63,892 nt of DNA from Planctomycetota bacterium. GTDB taxonomy: Bacteria > Planctomycetota > JAJSAM01. Below are positions 43,250-50,948 of this stretch, piece by piece (the first letter of the stretch is position 1; every line of letters starts with the position of its first letter). Where the stretch lies: contig JAJSAM010000062.1 in NCBI GenBank assembly GCA_024274785.1, positions 1-63,892 of the forward strand. Direction: 5' to 3'. Under the pieces are notes generated by a model. It had not been told where the DNA came from. It worked only from the letters and a program-made list of their open reading frames with translations, and made no database searches. The translations under genes were made by a program, and so were the position numbers.

Positions 43250-44178
43250 GGATTCACCGCAACGGCCACACCCGCGAGCATCAATGCTCCGCCGATGAAC
43301 TCGCCGGTGACGACGGAGAAGGCGAAGATGGTCGGGAACAGGGCGGTCAGGAGCAGCTTGTAGCCGGTGGTCATCGGTGGGTTCAGGAAGATGGTGAAGC
43401 CCACCGTGGTGGCCTGCAGGTGGGTCAAGAGCCAGGTCCACAGGGCGAAGCCCACGATCGTGCACGGCACCGTGAGGTAGAGGAGCAGCCACCAACCGGT
43501 TGCGTTGAGGGCCCGCATCTCCGGGAGCCCCGAGAACGGCAGGACGAACAGCATGGGGATGCTGCCGAACGCGATCGCGAGGTAGGTCCAGAGGAGGGGG
43601 GAGACCCGCCCGGTCACTTTCTTGGTGAGCACCGAGTGGATCGACCAGGCGAACGGGGCGAGGGCGGTCATGGCGATGATCAGCGGGTAGGTGGCGCCGC
43701 CGCTGCTCTTCGATTGCGCCACGACGATCAGGCCGGTGAGGGCCACCACGAACCCGGTGATCCGGCGTTTCGTGATCCGTTCTCCGAGGAACATTGCCGA
43801 AAGCAGCATCACGAAGAGGGGGGCGAGGGCGGTGAGCAGCGAGGCGATCGGCGCGGCCACCTGGGACTGTTGACCGGCGTAGAGTGCGAAGTTGTAACCG
43901 GGCACCGCGCAGAGCCCGCAGAAGATGAGGCGGCGCCAGTGACGCCGGACGATGTCGATGGACTCCTTTCGGTTCAGCAGGAACGTGTATCCGCCGCAGA
44001 AGACCCCCACCAGCACGAAGCGGGCGGCGGTGAGGCTCAGCCAGTTGAAGCGGGCCGGCCCATCCCCGGATCGCAGGAGTGCCTCGATGGCGATGAAGCT
44101 CGCGCTCCAGATCGTGAAGAGGAGGAGCACCCCGGAAATAAGAAGTGCTGCGGAAGCTCGCCTGACGCCCTGGCCCAT
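43213..44178 (-). CDS. EamA/DMT family transporter
   Basis: 321 aa from ATG 44178. Ten hydrophobic segments arranged as two EamA repeats of five: the first from LLISGVLLLFTIWSASFIAI to TGLIVVAQS, the second from LIIAMTALAPFAWSIHSVLT to GGALMLAGVAVAV. Signature elements include FLGERITKRRITG at the repeat junction and FLNPPMTTGYKLL. These proteins export metabolites such as amino acids or sugars; the substrate cannot be assigned. Confidence 0.9.
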   Translation of the reverse strand: MGQGVRRASAALLISGVLLLFTIWSASFIAIEALLRSGDGPARFNWLSLTAARFVLVGVFCGGYTFLLNRKESIDIVRRHWRRLIFCGLCAVPGYNFALYAGQQSQVAAPIASLLTALAPLFVMLLSAMFLGERITKRRITGFVVALTGLIVVAQSKSSGGATYPLIIAMTALAPFAWSIHSVLTKKVTGRVSPLLWTYLAIAFGSIPMLFVLPFSGLPEMRALNATGWWLLLYLTVPCTIVGFALWTWLLTHLQATTVGFTIFLNPPMTTGYKLLLTALFPTIFAFSVVTGEFIGGALMLAGVAVAVNPYRTRRSRMPLN

Positions 44179-44199
44179 GGCGTATAGACTGGAGGGTGA

Positions 44200-44462
44200 G
44201 TGGGAGCCCGCGAAGAACCGCCCGAGGGCATCGTCGAATTCCTCGACCGGAGGAGGACGTCTTCGACTGGATCCGTTCGGTGTTGAGTTTTCAGCTCCTG
44301 ATGGGAGCCCGGACTCCGCATGCGGCGCAGCACTTCCTCGGCGGGATCCTCGAACTCGAAACGAAGATCGAGCAGGAGAAGGCGGCGGCGGGCAGGCATC
44401 CGGCTACTCAGAAACAGTCCGGGGCGCTACCATGTGCGTGGGTAACGCCACCACACACATGA
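44200..44462 (+). pseudogene. Possible small gene with one frameshift
   Basis: GTG 44200 follows GGAGGG and reads GAREEPPEGIVEFLDR with typical high-GC third positions. Near 44254 the coding-like signal moves to another frame, which continues EEDVFDWIRSVLSFQLLMG and then GGILELETKIEQEKAAA. Joined, these give a plausible helical protein of about 85 aa. It may be a small frameshifted gene or a sequence error. No family recognised. It is divergent from the EamA gene and directly upstream of the acyl-CoA dehydrogenase. Confidence 0.3.
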
Positions 44463-44472
44463 GGAGCGCTCG

Positions 44473-46308
44473 ATGGCAGATGCCGGGCAGACCGCCGAGG
44501 ATGCCAGGAAGGTTGCGGAAGCCGCGCGGGAGAAGACCTGGAAGGGGGCCGCATTCGTCCGCGACCTCTTCATGGGCAAATTCAGCCTGGACCTGATCGA
44601 TCCCTATCCCGATCCCGAGGAGTTCGTGCGCGAGCCGGCGCGCGAGTTCATGAAGGAGCTGGATGAGTTCCTCGATACGATCGACCCCGATCAGGCCGAC
44701 CGCGAGGGGATCATCCCGGAGGAGGCGGTCACCTACTTCACGAAGTCCGGTGCCTTCGGGTTGAAGATCCCGGAAGAGTTCGGAGGGCGCGGTTTTCACC
44801 AGACCGAGTACAACCGGATCATGACCCGGTTGAACAGCGTCGACGGCGGCCTGGTCACTCTGCTTTCCGGCCACCAGTCGATCGGCCTGCCCCAACCCTT
44901 GAAGCTCTTCGGCACCGAGGAGCAGAAGAAGAAGTACCTGCCGAAACTCGCCGCGGGGGAGATCTCCGGTTTTGCCCTGACCGAGGTCGGCGTCGGCTCC
45001 GACCCGGGCCGGATGGAGACGACCGCGGAGCCCACCGAGGACGGTGAGCACTGGATCATCAACGGAAAGAAGCTCTGGTGCACGAACGCCGGTCGCGCGA
45101 AGTACCTCGTCGTCATGGCGAACACCCCCGGGAAGAGGAGTATCACGGCCTTCATCGTCCACACCGACTGGGAAGGCGTGAAGATTCTCGATCGCTGCCG
45201 CTTTATGGGGCTCAAGGGGATGGAGACCTGGGAGTTCGAACTTTCGGACGTCAAGGTCCCGAACGAGAGCATCATCGGTGGAGTGGGCAAGGGGTTGAAG
45301 GTCGCGTTGGTTACCCTGAACACCGGCCGGCTCACGGTTCCGGCGATGGCTGCGGCGTCCGCGAAGGCGAGCCTCGAGATCTGTCGCCGATGGGCCGGCA
45401 CGAGGAAGCAGTGGGGCCAGGCGGTCGGTCGCCACGACGCCGTCGCCCAGATGCTCGCGAACATCGCCGCCACGACCTTCGCCATCGAGGCCATCAGCGA
45501 CCTCGGCGGCATGCTCGCCGACCAGGGCGGGTACGACATCCGGCTCGAGGCCGGCATGGCCAAGCTGTTCTGCACCGAGCATGGCTGGAAGATGATCGAC
45601 GACGCCCTCCAGGTGCGCGGCGGCCGCGGATATGAAACCGCCGACTCGTTGAAGCACCGCGGCGAGGTCCCCACCGCCCTGGAACGTATCTTCCGCGACT
45701 TCCGCGTGACCCGTATCTTCGAGGGTTCGAGCGAGATCCTCCGGCTGTTCATCGCCCGCGAGGCGCTCGACCGTCACCTCCAGGTGGCGGGCAACCTGGT
45801 GGAGGGGAACCTCTCCCTCTTCGGGAAGCTGAAGGAGTTGCCGAAGGTGATGGCGTTCTACCTCGGCTGGTATCCCAAGACCTGGTTTGGCTGGGGCCGG
45901 TGGCCGAAGTTCGGTGAGTACGGGGAACTGGCGACGCACGTTCGCTTCCTCGACCGGACCACCCGCAGGCTGGCCCGCGCGATCTTCCACATGATGGCCC
46001 GGCACGGAGCGAAGTTGCAGCACCGCCAGAGCCTGATGTTCCGGGCGGTGGATGTGGGCGCGGAGCTCTTCGCCATGACCGCCGTGATCGGCCGCACGAG
46101 GATGCTGGTGAAACGCGATGGCCCGGAGGCCGAGAGCGCGACCGAACTCGCCGACGTTTTCTGCCGGATGTCCCGCCGCCGCATCGCCGACCTCTTCCGG
46201 GGCATGAAGCGAAACGATGATCTGGCTCGCTACAAGGCCGCGGTCGGTGTCCTCGAGGGCCGGTACGAGTGGCTGGAGAAAGGCATCCGGACTGCGTGGC
46301 CGGAGTAA
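44473..46308 (+). CDS. Acyl-CoA dehydrogenase, VLCAD/ACAD9-like
   Basis: 611 aa from ATG 44473 with GAGGAG upstream. The FAD-dependent core (about 60-430) shows FGLKIPEEFGGRGFHQTEYN, then GFALTEVGVGSDPG, then WCTNAGRAKYLVV, then TGRLTVPAMAAASAKASLE and RKQWGQAVG. RVTRIFEGSSEILRLFIA matches the segment carrying the catalytic Glu in VLCAD-type enzymes. A C-terminal extension of about 180 residues is typical of the long-chain, membrane-linked VLCAD/ACAD9 branch; short-chain members have about 380 aa. It should oxidise acyl-CoA to enoyl-CoA; the acceptor is likely an electron-transfer flavoprotein, not in the window. Confidence 0.9.
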   Translation: MADAGQTAEDARKVAEAAREKTWKGAAFVRDLFMGKFSLDLIDPYPDPEEFVREPAREFMKELDEFLDTIDPDQADREGIIPEEAVTYFTKSGAFGLKIPEEFGGRGFHQTEYNRIMTRLNSVDGGLVTLLSGHQSIGLPQPLKLFGTEEQKKKYLPKLAAGEISGFALTEVGVGSDPGRMETTAEPTEDGEHWIINGKKLWCTNAGRAKYLVVMANTPGKRSITAFIVHTDWEGVKILDRCRFMGLKGMETWEFELSDVKVPNESIIGGVGKGLKVALVTLNTGRLTVPAMAAASAKASLEICRRWAGTRKQWGQAVGRHDAVAQMLANIAATTFAIEAISDLGGMLADQGGYDIRLEAGMAKLFCTEHGWKMIDDALQVRGGRGYETADSLKHRGEVPTALERIFRDFRVTRIFEGSSEILRLFIAREALDRHLQVAGNLVEGNLSLFGKLKELPKVMAFYLGWYPKTWFGWGRWPKFGEYGELATHVRFLDRTTRRLARAIFHMMARHGAKLQHRQSLMFRAVDVGAELFAMTAVIGRTRMLVKRDGPEAESATELADVFCRMSRRRIADLFRGMKRNDDLARYKAAVGVLEGRYEWLEKGIRTAWPE

Positions 46309-46466
46309 GGGCCCGTGCCAGAATAACTTCGGGATTCGAGGCTGCTGCAGCCCGCAAGGCGGCGTCGCTCGTCGGTTGAAACCAGTAAGGTTGCGCCCTC
46401 CTCGCGCCTTGCCGGGCGGGCGCATCAGCGCTCTCGGTCCTGCGAACTCAATCCTGCGCGAGCCCT
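46308..46466. repeat. 159-bp interspersed repeat, copy B
   Basis: Starts AGGGCCCGTGCCAGAATAAC and ends with CCTGCGCGAGCCCT. Its first base is the last A of the TAA stop of the acyl-CoA dehydrogenase gene. The core has GAAACCAGTAAGGTTGCGCC and CTCCTCGCGCCTTGCC. Orientation is as copies C and E. Confidence 0.82.
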
Positions 46467-46525
46467 GACCGGAGGGCGGGCCTAATTTGGCCATCGGTGG
46501 GCCGATCCACTAACCTTCCCGGGTT

Positions 46526-47233
46526 ATGGCCAGAGAAGACTACGATATCGCGAGCCTCTCGGCGTACCTGCACCAGGATCCGGTGAAGGTGCGGCGCATG
46601 GCGGAGCGGGGGAAGATTCCGGGACGCCGCGTGGGGGGGCAGTGGCGGTTTTCGCGCGGTGAGATCCACCATTGGCTCGAGCAGATCCTCCTTGGCTCCG
46701 ATCAGGCGGAGGCGACCCGGATCGAGACGGTGCTCGACCGGCACACTCTGGCGGAGGACGTTTCGGAGTACACCCTCGAGGTGCTCGTTCCCATTGAGGC
46801 GATGGCGGTACCGCTCGCGGCCCGGACGAAGAACTCCGTGATCAATGCGATGTCGGACGTCGCCGCCGACACCGGTTGGCTCTGGGATCCCGATGGGATG
46901 TCGGTGGCGGTGAAGGAGCGGGAGGAACTCTATCCCACCGCCATGGATGGCGGGCTGGCGCTGATGCACCCTCGCCGGCCACTGGCCAGCATGCTCGGCC
47001 GCCCCTTCGTCGCGTTCGGCCGCACCAGCCGGGGCATTCCCTACGGCGCCCCCGGCGGCGGCCTGACCGATCTCTTCTTCCTGATCATGTCCACCGACGA
47101 CGCCGGCCACCTGCGCACTCTGGCTCGTCTCGGCCGCGTGCTCGGCATCCCGGGCACCCTCGATGAGATCCGTGTGGCGCCGGATGCCATGGCCGTTCTC
47201 GAGATCATGCTGGAGAACGAACGGGGCTTGTAG
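46526..47233 (+). CDS. HTH domain fused to PTS EIIA (PtsN-like) domain
   Basis: 235 aa from ATG 46526. Residues about 6-52 form an excisionase/MerR-like winged helix (IASLSAYLHQDPVKVRRMAE, then GKIPGRRVGGQWRFSRGEI). Residues about 75-230 are an EIIA of the fructose/nitrogen type, with ALMHPRRPLAS carrying the phospho-acceptor His at the expected place (family: L-x-H-x-R) and ends such as LGIPGTLDEIRVAP. PtsN-type EIIA is phosphorylated by a PTS phosphotransferase and acts as a regulator. Fusion to a DNA-binding domain suggests direct transcriptional control. No PTS transporter is nearby; acs follows. Confidence 0.82.
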   Translation: MAREDYDIASLSAYLHQDPVKVRRMAERGKIPGRRVGGQWRFSRGEIHHWLEQILLGSDQAEATRIETVLDRHTLAEDVSEYTLEVLVPIEAMAVPLAARTKNSVINAMSDVAADTGWLWDPDGMSVAVKEREELYPTAMDGGLALMHPRRPLASMLGRPFVAFGRTSRGIPYGAPGGGLTDLFFLIMSTDDAGHLRTLARLGRVLGIPGTLDEIRVAPDAMAVLEIMLENERGL

Positions 47234-47297
47234 TTCCACCTGGATCTCATTTCTGCAACTGCGATGCAGTAGACTCTTGCGCTCAAGGAGATGATGA

Positions 47298-49253
47298 ATG
47301 AGCGACGAGAAAGCCCGCCCCGGAATCGAAGCGCTGCTCGAAGAAACCCGCCAGTTCCCCCCTCCCGCTGATTTCGTGGCGAAGGCGGCGGTGAGCAACA
47401 CCTCCCTCTACGAGCAGGCCGAAAATGATCCGGAAGCATACTGGGCCGCCTGGGCACGGAAGCTCGACTGGATCCTGGACTTCGAGACCGTGCTCGAGGG
47501 TGAGGCGCCGGACTTCACGTGGTTCGCGGACGGAAAACTGAACGCTTACGTCAACTGCCTCGATCGCCATGTCGAAGCCGGTCTCGGCGACAAGGTCGCG
47601 TTGCATTTCGAGGGGGAGCCCGGAGACCGGAGAACGCTGACCTACGCCGACCTGCTTCGCGAGGTCTGCCGCGCCGCGAACGGTCTGCGCTCCCTCGGCG
47701 TGACGAAGGGCGACCGCGTGGCGGTGTACCTGCCGATGGTCCCGGAACTCGCCATCACGCTGCTGGCCTGCGCCCGGATCGGGGCGATCCACTCCGTCGT
47801 CTTTGGAGGCTTCTCCGCGGACTCGCTGCGCGACCGGATCAACGACAGCGGTTGCAAGGTCCTGATCACCGCCGACGCGGGATGGCGTCGGGGCAAGCCG
47901 GTCCCGCTGAAGGCCACGAGCGACGAGGCGGTCGCCGCGACGCCGACCATCGAGAAGATGGTGGTGCTCGAGCGCGCGGGTGTCCGGCACGAGATGGTCG
48001 AAGGCCGGGATATCCACTGGTCCGACCTCATCGACGGCCAGCCTGACGAGTGCCAGCCGGAGTGGATGGATGCCGAGGATGTGCTCTTCATCCTCTACAC
48101 CTCCGGGACGACTGGAAAGCCGAAGGGCATCGTGCACACCACCGGTGGTTACCTGACCGGCGTCTCCGCCACCACCCGGCTCGTGTTCGACCTGAAGGAC
48201 GACGATGTCTTCTGGTGCACGGCGGACATCGGCTGGATCACCGGCCACAGCTACATCGTCTACGGTCCCATGTCCCAGGGCGCCACCCAGGTGATGTACG
48301 AGGGCGCCCCGGACTGGCCGGACTGCACGCGCTTCTGGAACCTGATCGAGCAGTACGGCGTCACGATCTTCTACACCGCCCCGACCGCCATCCGCGCGTT
48401 CATGAAGTGGGGCGATGACTTCCCGGCCTCCGCGGATCTCTCTTCACTCCGCCTGCTCGGCACGGTCGGTGAACCGATCAACCCCGAGGCCTGGACCTGG
48501 TACCACGAGAGGATCGGCGGCGGTCGCTGTCCCATCGTGGACACCTGGTGGCAGACCGAGACCGGCCACATCATGATCTCCCCGCTTCCGGGCGTCACGA
48601 CGCTGCGACCCGGCTCGGCGACGCATCCGCTGCCCGGCATCTCAGTGGAACTGCGCACCGAGGAGGGGGAGGTCATCGACGAAGGCGGTGGCTACCTCGC
48701 GCTGAACCGTCCCTGGCCGGGGATGCTTCGCGGTATCTGGGGCGACCCGGATCGCTTCGTTCGCCAGTACTGGTCGTTCTGGGACGACAAGGTGTACTTC
48801 ACCGGCGATGGCGCCAAGCGTGATGGGGAGGGCTACATCGTCATCCTCGGCCGGGTGGACGACGTGATCAGCGTTTCCGGCCACCGCATCGGCACCATGG
48901 AGGTCGAGAGCGCGATCGTCGAGCACCCCGCGGTGGCCGAGGCCGCCGTCGTCGGTCGCAAGGACGACATCACCGGCGAGGCGATCTGCGCCTTCCTGAT
49001 CCTGCGCGACGGCTTCGACCATTCCCCGGAACTGCGGGCCGAAGTGCAGGATTTCGTCGGCCGGAAGATCGGCCGCTTCGCCCGCCCGAAGGACGTGCTC
49101 CTCACCGCGGATCTGCCGAAGACCAGGTCCGGAAAGATCATGCGCCGCCTGCTTCGCGACATCGCCGAGGGGCGTGCGCTCGGGGATGTCACGACCCTCG
49201 CCGATCCGGGCGTGGTGCAGAGCCTGAAGGATAGGTACCAGGCGGAGGGATAG
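47298..49253 (+). CDS. acs: Acetyl-CoA synthetase
   Basis: 651 aa from ATG 47298; the length equals that of typical Acs. Key motifs are YTSGTTGKPKGIVHT (about 266, P-loop), WWQTETGHIMISP (adenylate binding), SGHRIGTMEVESAIVEHP and the C-terminal PKTRSGKIMRRLLR with the acetylation-regulated Lys. TADIGWITGHSYIVYGP is typical of acetate-specific members. It converts acetate, ATP and CoA to acetyl-CoA, AMP and pyrophosphate in the cytoplasm. The HTH-EIIA gene lies 64 bp upstream on the same strand and may control it. Confidence 0.95.
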   Translation: MSDEKARPGIEALLEETRQFPPPADFVAKAAVSNTSLYEQAENDPEAYWAAWARKLDWILDFETVLEGEAPDFTWFADGKLNAYVNCLDRHVEAGLGDKVALHFEGEPGDRRTLTYADLLREVCRAANGLRSLGVTKGDRVAVYLPMVPELAITLLACARIGAIHSVVFGGFSADSLRDRINDSGCKVLITADAGWRRGKPVPLKATSDEAVAATPTIEKMVVLERAGVRHEMVEGRDIHWSDLIDGQPDECQPEWMDAEDVLFILYTSGTTGKPKGIVHTTGGYLTGVSATTRLVFDLKDDDVFWCTADIGWITGHSYIVYGPMSQGATQVMYEGAPDWPDCTRFWNLIEQYGVTIFYTAPTAIRAFMKWGDDFPASADLSSLRLLGTVGEPINPEAWTWYHERIGGGRCPIVDTWWQTETGHIMISPLPGVTTLRPGSATHPLPGISVELRTEEGEVIDEGGGYLALNRPWPGMLRGIWGDPDRFVRQYWSFWDDKVYFTGDGAKRDGEGYIVILGRVDDVISVSGHRIGTMEVESAIVEHPAVAEAAVVGRKDDITGEAICAFLILRDGFDHSPELRAEVQDFVGRKIGRFARPKDVLLTADLPKTRSGKIMRRLLRDIAEGRALGDVTTLADPGVVQSLKDRYQAEG

Positions 49254-49336
49254 GGCCCGTCTGGAAAGAACTGCTGCATTCGAGGGCCGCTGCATCCCGC
49301 CACGCTTTGTTGCTTGTCGCTTGAAACCAGTGAGGT
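49252..49336. repeat. Truncated interspersed repeat, copy E
   Basis: Starts AGGGCCCGTCTGGAAAGAAC with its first base inside the TAG stop of acs (49251-49253). It follows the family through GAAACCAGTGAGGT and ends there, after 85 bp, just before the ribosome site of the next gene. The distal half and its inverted repeat are missing. Confidence 0.75.
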
Positions 49337-49348
49337 AGGAGGTGAAGG

Positions 49349-49849
49349 ATGAAGCTGCGAATTCTCGTCCTGATCGCTTTGGTGCTGTTGCCTGCCGCGA
49401 GCCTCTACGCGGTCGGGGATGCCACCGGGCGTGGCGATCCTATCCCCCTCGGTCGGCTCGTGGCCGAGTTGCCGCGGTCCGCGGAGAAGGTCACGGTCAG
49501 GATGACCACCCACTACTATGCGGGCGGGCTCTTCCTCCGGAAAAGCGGCGACATGTTTCTTGTCGTCCGCCCGCCGACCGGCGCGGTCGTCCGAAGCCAG
49601 CCGAGGAGCGCGGTGCGGGTGCGCGCACACGGCGTCCGGTTCTACTACCACGATGGCTTTTTCTATCGTCGGCGCGGGAGCTCGAAGTTCGAGGTCGTCC
49701 CCGGGCCCGCGGGGGCCGTGGTGCGGTCGATTCCCGTGAACTCCCGCCGCCGAGTCGTCGCCAAAAGGGAGGCCTGGTGGTACGCCGGGGTGACCTATCG
49801 GCCGTTTCAGAAGTCGGGGCGGACTCTCTACCGCGTCATGGGGTTGTAG
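49349..49849 (+). CDS. DUF6515-like secreted protein
   Basis: 166 aa from ATG 49349 with AGGAGG 7 nt upstream. A signal peptide (RILVLIALVLLPAASLYAV) is followed by the YYxxGxFYxxxxxxYxVVxPPxGAxV pattern (YYAGGLFLRKSGDMFLVV, then RPPTGAVVR) repeated with decay (YYHDGFFYRRR, then VVPGPAGAVVR). This is the layout of DUF6515. No function known. Its 3' end overlaps the hemW 3' end by 14 nt on the opposite strand. Confidence 0.68.
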   Translation: MKLRILVLIALVLLPAASLYAVGDATGRGDPIPLGRLVAELPRSAEKVTVRMTTHYYAGGLFLRKSGDMFLVVRPPTGAVVRSQPRSAVRVRAHGVRFYYHDGFFYRRRGSSKFEVVPGPAGAVVRSIPVNSRRRVVAKREAWWYAGVTYRPFQKSGRTLYRVMGL

Positions 49850-50948
49850 CCCCACCGAGATCTGCCGCGATGCCGTCGGCGACCGCGAGGCCGCGGGAAG
49901 TCAGGCGGAACCGGCCCTCGACCATTTCCGCCAGGCCCTGATCGAGATAGCTCTGCGTCCGCGGTCGGTCGAGCAGTCCTTCCGGCAGGTTTTCGATGCG
50001 GATGCCGCGCACCGTTCGCAACCCGAGAAACATCATCTCGAGCCGGATCTGCGCCTCTGTGAGCGACTCCTCGCCCTTCTTCGGGTCGACCGCCCGGACG
50101 TAGTTTCGCACCGCCCCGTGGTTCCACCAGCGCCGGCCGTCCCGAAAACTGTGCGCCGCCGGGCCCAGGCCGAGATAAGGGGCGCCCTCCCAGTATTTCC
50201 AGTTGTGGCGGGATTCGAACCGCGGCTCGAGGGCGAAGTTCGAGATCTCGTACGGGGCGTAACCCGCCTCGGCGAGCCACCGCCGGGTCAGCGCGAACCG
50301 CTCCCCTTCCTCCTCGATCGTCAGGGAGGTGAAGTCGCCCTTGTCCCGAAACCTGCGCATCGGGGTTCCCGGTTCATAGGTTAGTTGATACGCCGAGACG
50401 TGGTCGGGTTCGAGTTCGAGGGCGGCGCCGAGGCGATCTCTCCACTCTTCACGGTTCCGGTGCGGCAGGCCGTAGATGAGGTCGATCGTGATGTTCGCAA
50501 AACCGGCGGCCCGCGCGGCGAGGAAGGCGTCGCGGCCCTCCTTCGCACTGTGGTGCCGGGTCAGGAACGAAAGATCGTCATCGTTGGTGGATTGCAGCCC
50601 AAGGCTCAGCCGGTTGACGCCGAGTTCGTGGAGTTCACCGAGGTCGCGGGCGGTCAGATCACCGGGGTTGGCTTCGAGCGTGATCTCGATATCCGGCGAG
50701 ACGGTCAGGTGCTTGCGGGCGGCGTCGATGATCCTGCCGATCGAGTCCGGCGGCGCCAGCGAGGGCGTCCCACCGCCGAAGTAGATCGTGTCGAAGGTCT
50801 CCGGGAATGCGCTCCCGCGAAGCAGGAGCTCGGCGATCACGGCCCGCTCCCAGTCGGCGAGAAAGTCCCGATGGGTCGTGATCATAAAAGCGCAGAAGTG
50901 GCAGCGGTGCCGGCAGAAGGGAACGTGGACGTAGAGCCCTGCGTTCAC
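49836..50948 (-). CDS. hemW: Radical SAM HemW-like protein
   Basis: 370 aa from ATG 50948, directly after the lepA stop. The N-terminus carries the radical SAM cluster motif CRHRCHFC (C12, C16, C19) and the YVHVPFC opening typical of the HemN/HemW family. Later blocks are YFGGGTPSLAPP, EANPGDLTARDL, RLSLGLQSTNDDDL and YEISNFALEPRFESRHN. HemW is a heme chaperone that transfers heme to respiratory enzymes; true HemN has a different N-terminus. It lies in the classic lepA-hemW neighbourhood. Confidence 0.92.
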   Translation of the reverse strand: MNAGLYVHVPFCRHRCHFCAFMITTHRDFLADWERAVIAELLLRGSAFPETFDTIYFGGGTPSLAPPDSIGRIIDAARKHLTVSPDIEITLEANPGDLTARDLGELHELGVNRLSLGLQSTNDDDLSFLTRHHSAKEGRDAFLAARAAGFANITIDLIYGLPHRNREEWRDRLGAALELEPDHVSAYQLTYEPGTPMRRFRDKGDFTSLTIEEEGERFALTRRWLAEAGYAPYEISNFALEPRFESRHNWKYWEGAPYLGLGPAAHSFRDGRRWWNHGAVRNYVRAVDPKKGEESLTEAQIRLEMMFLGLRTVRGIRIENLPEGLLDRPRTQSYLDQGLAEMVEGRFRLTSRGLAVADGIAADLGGATTP

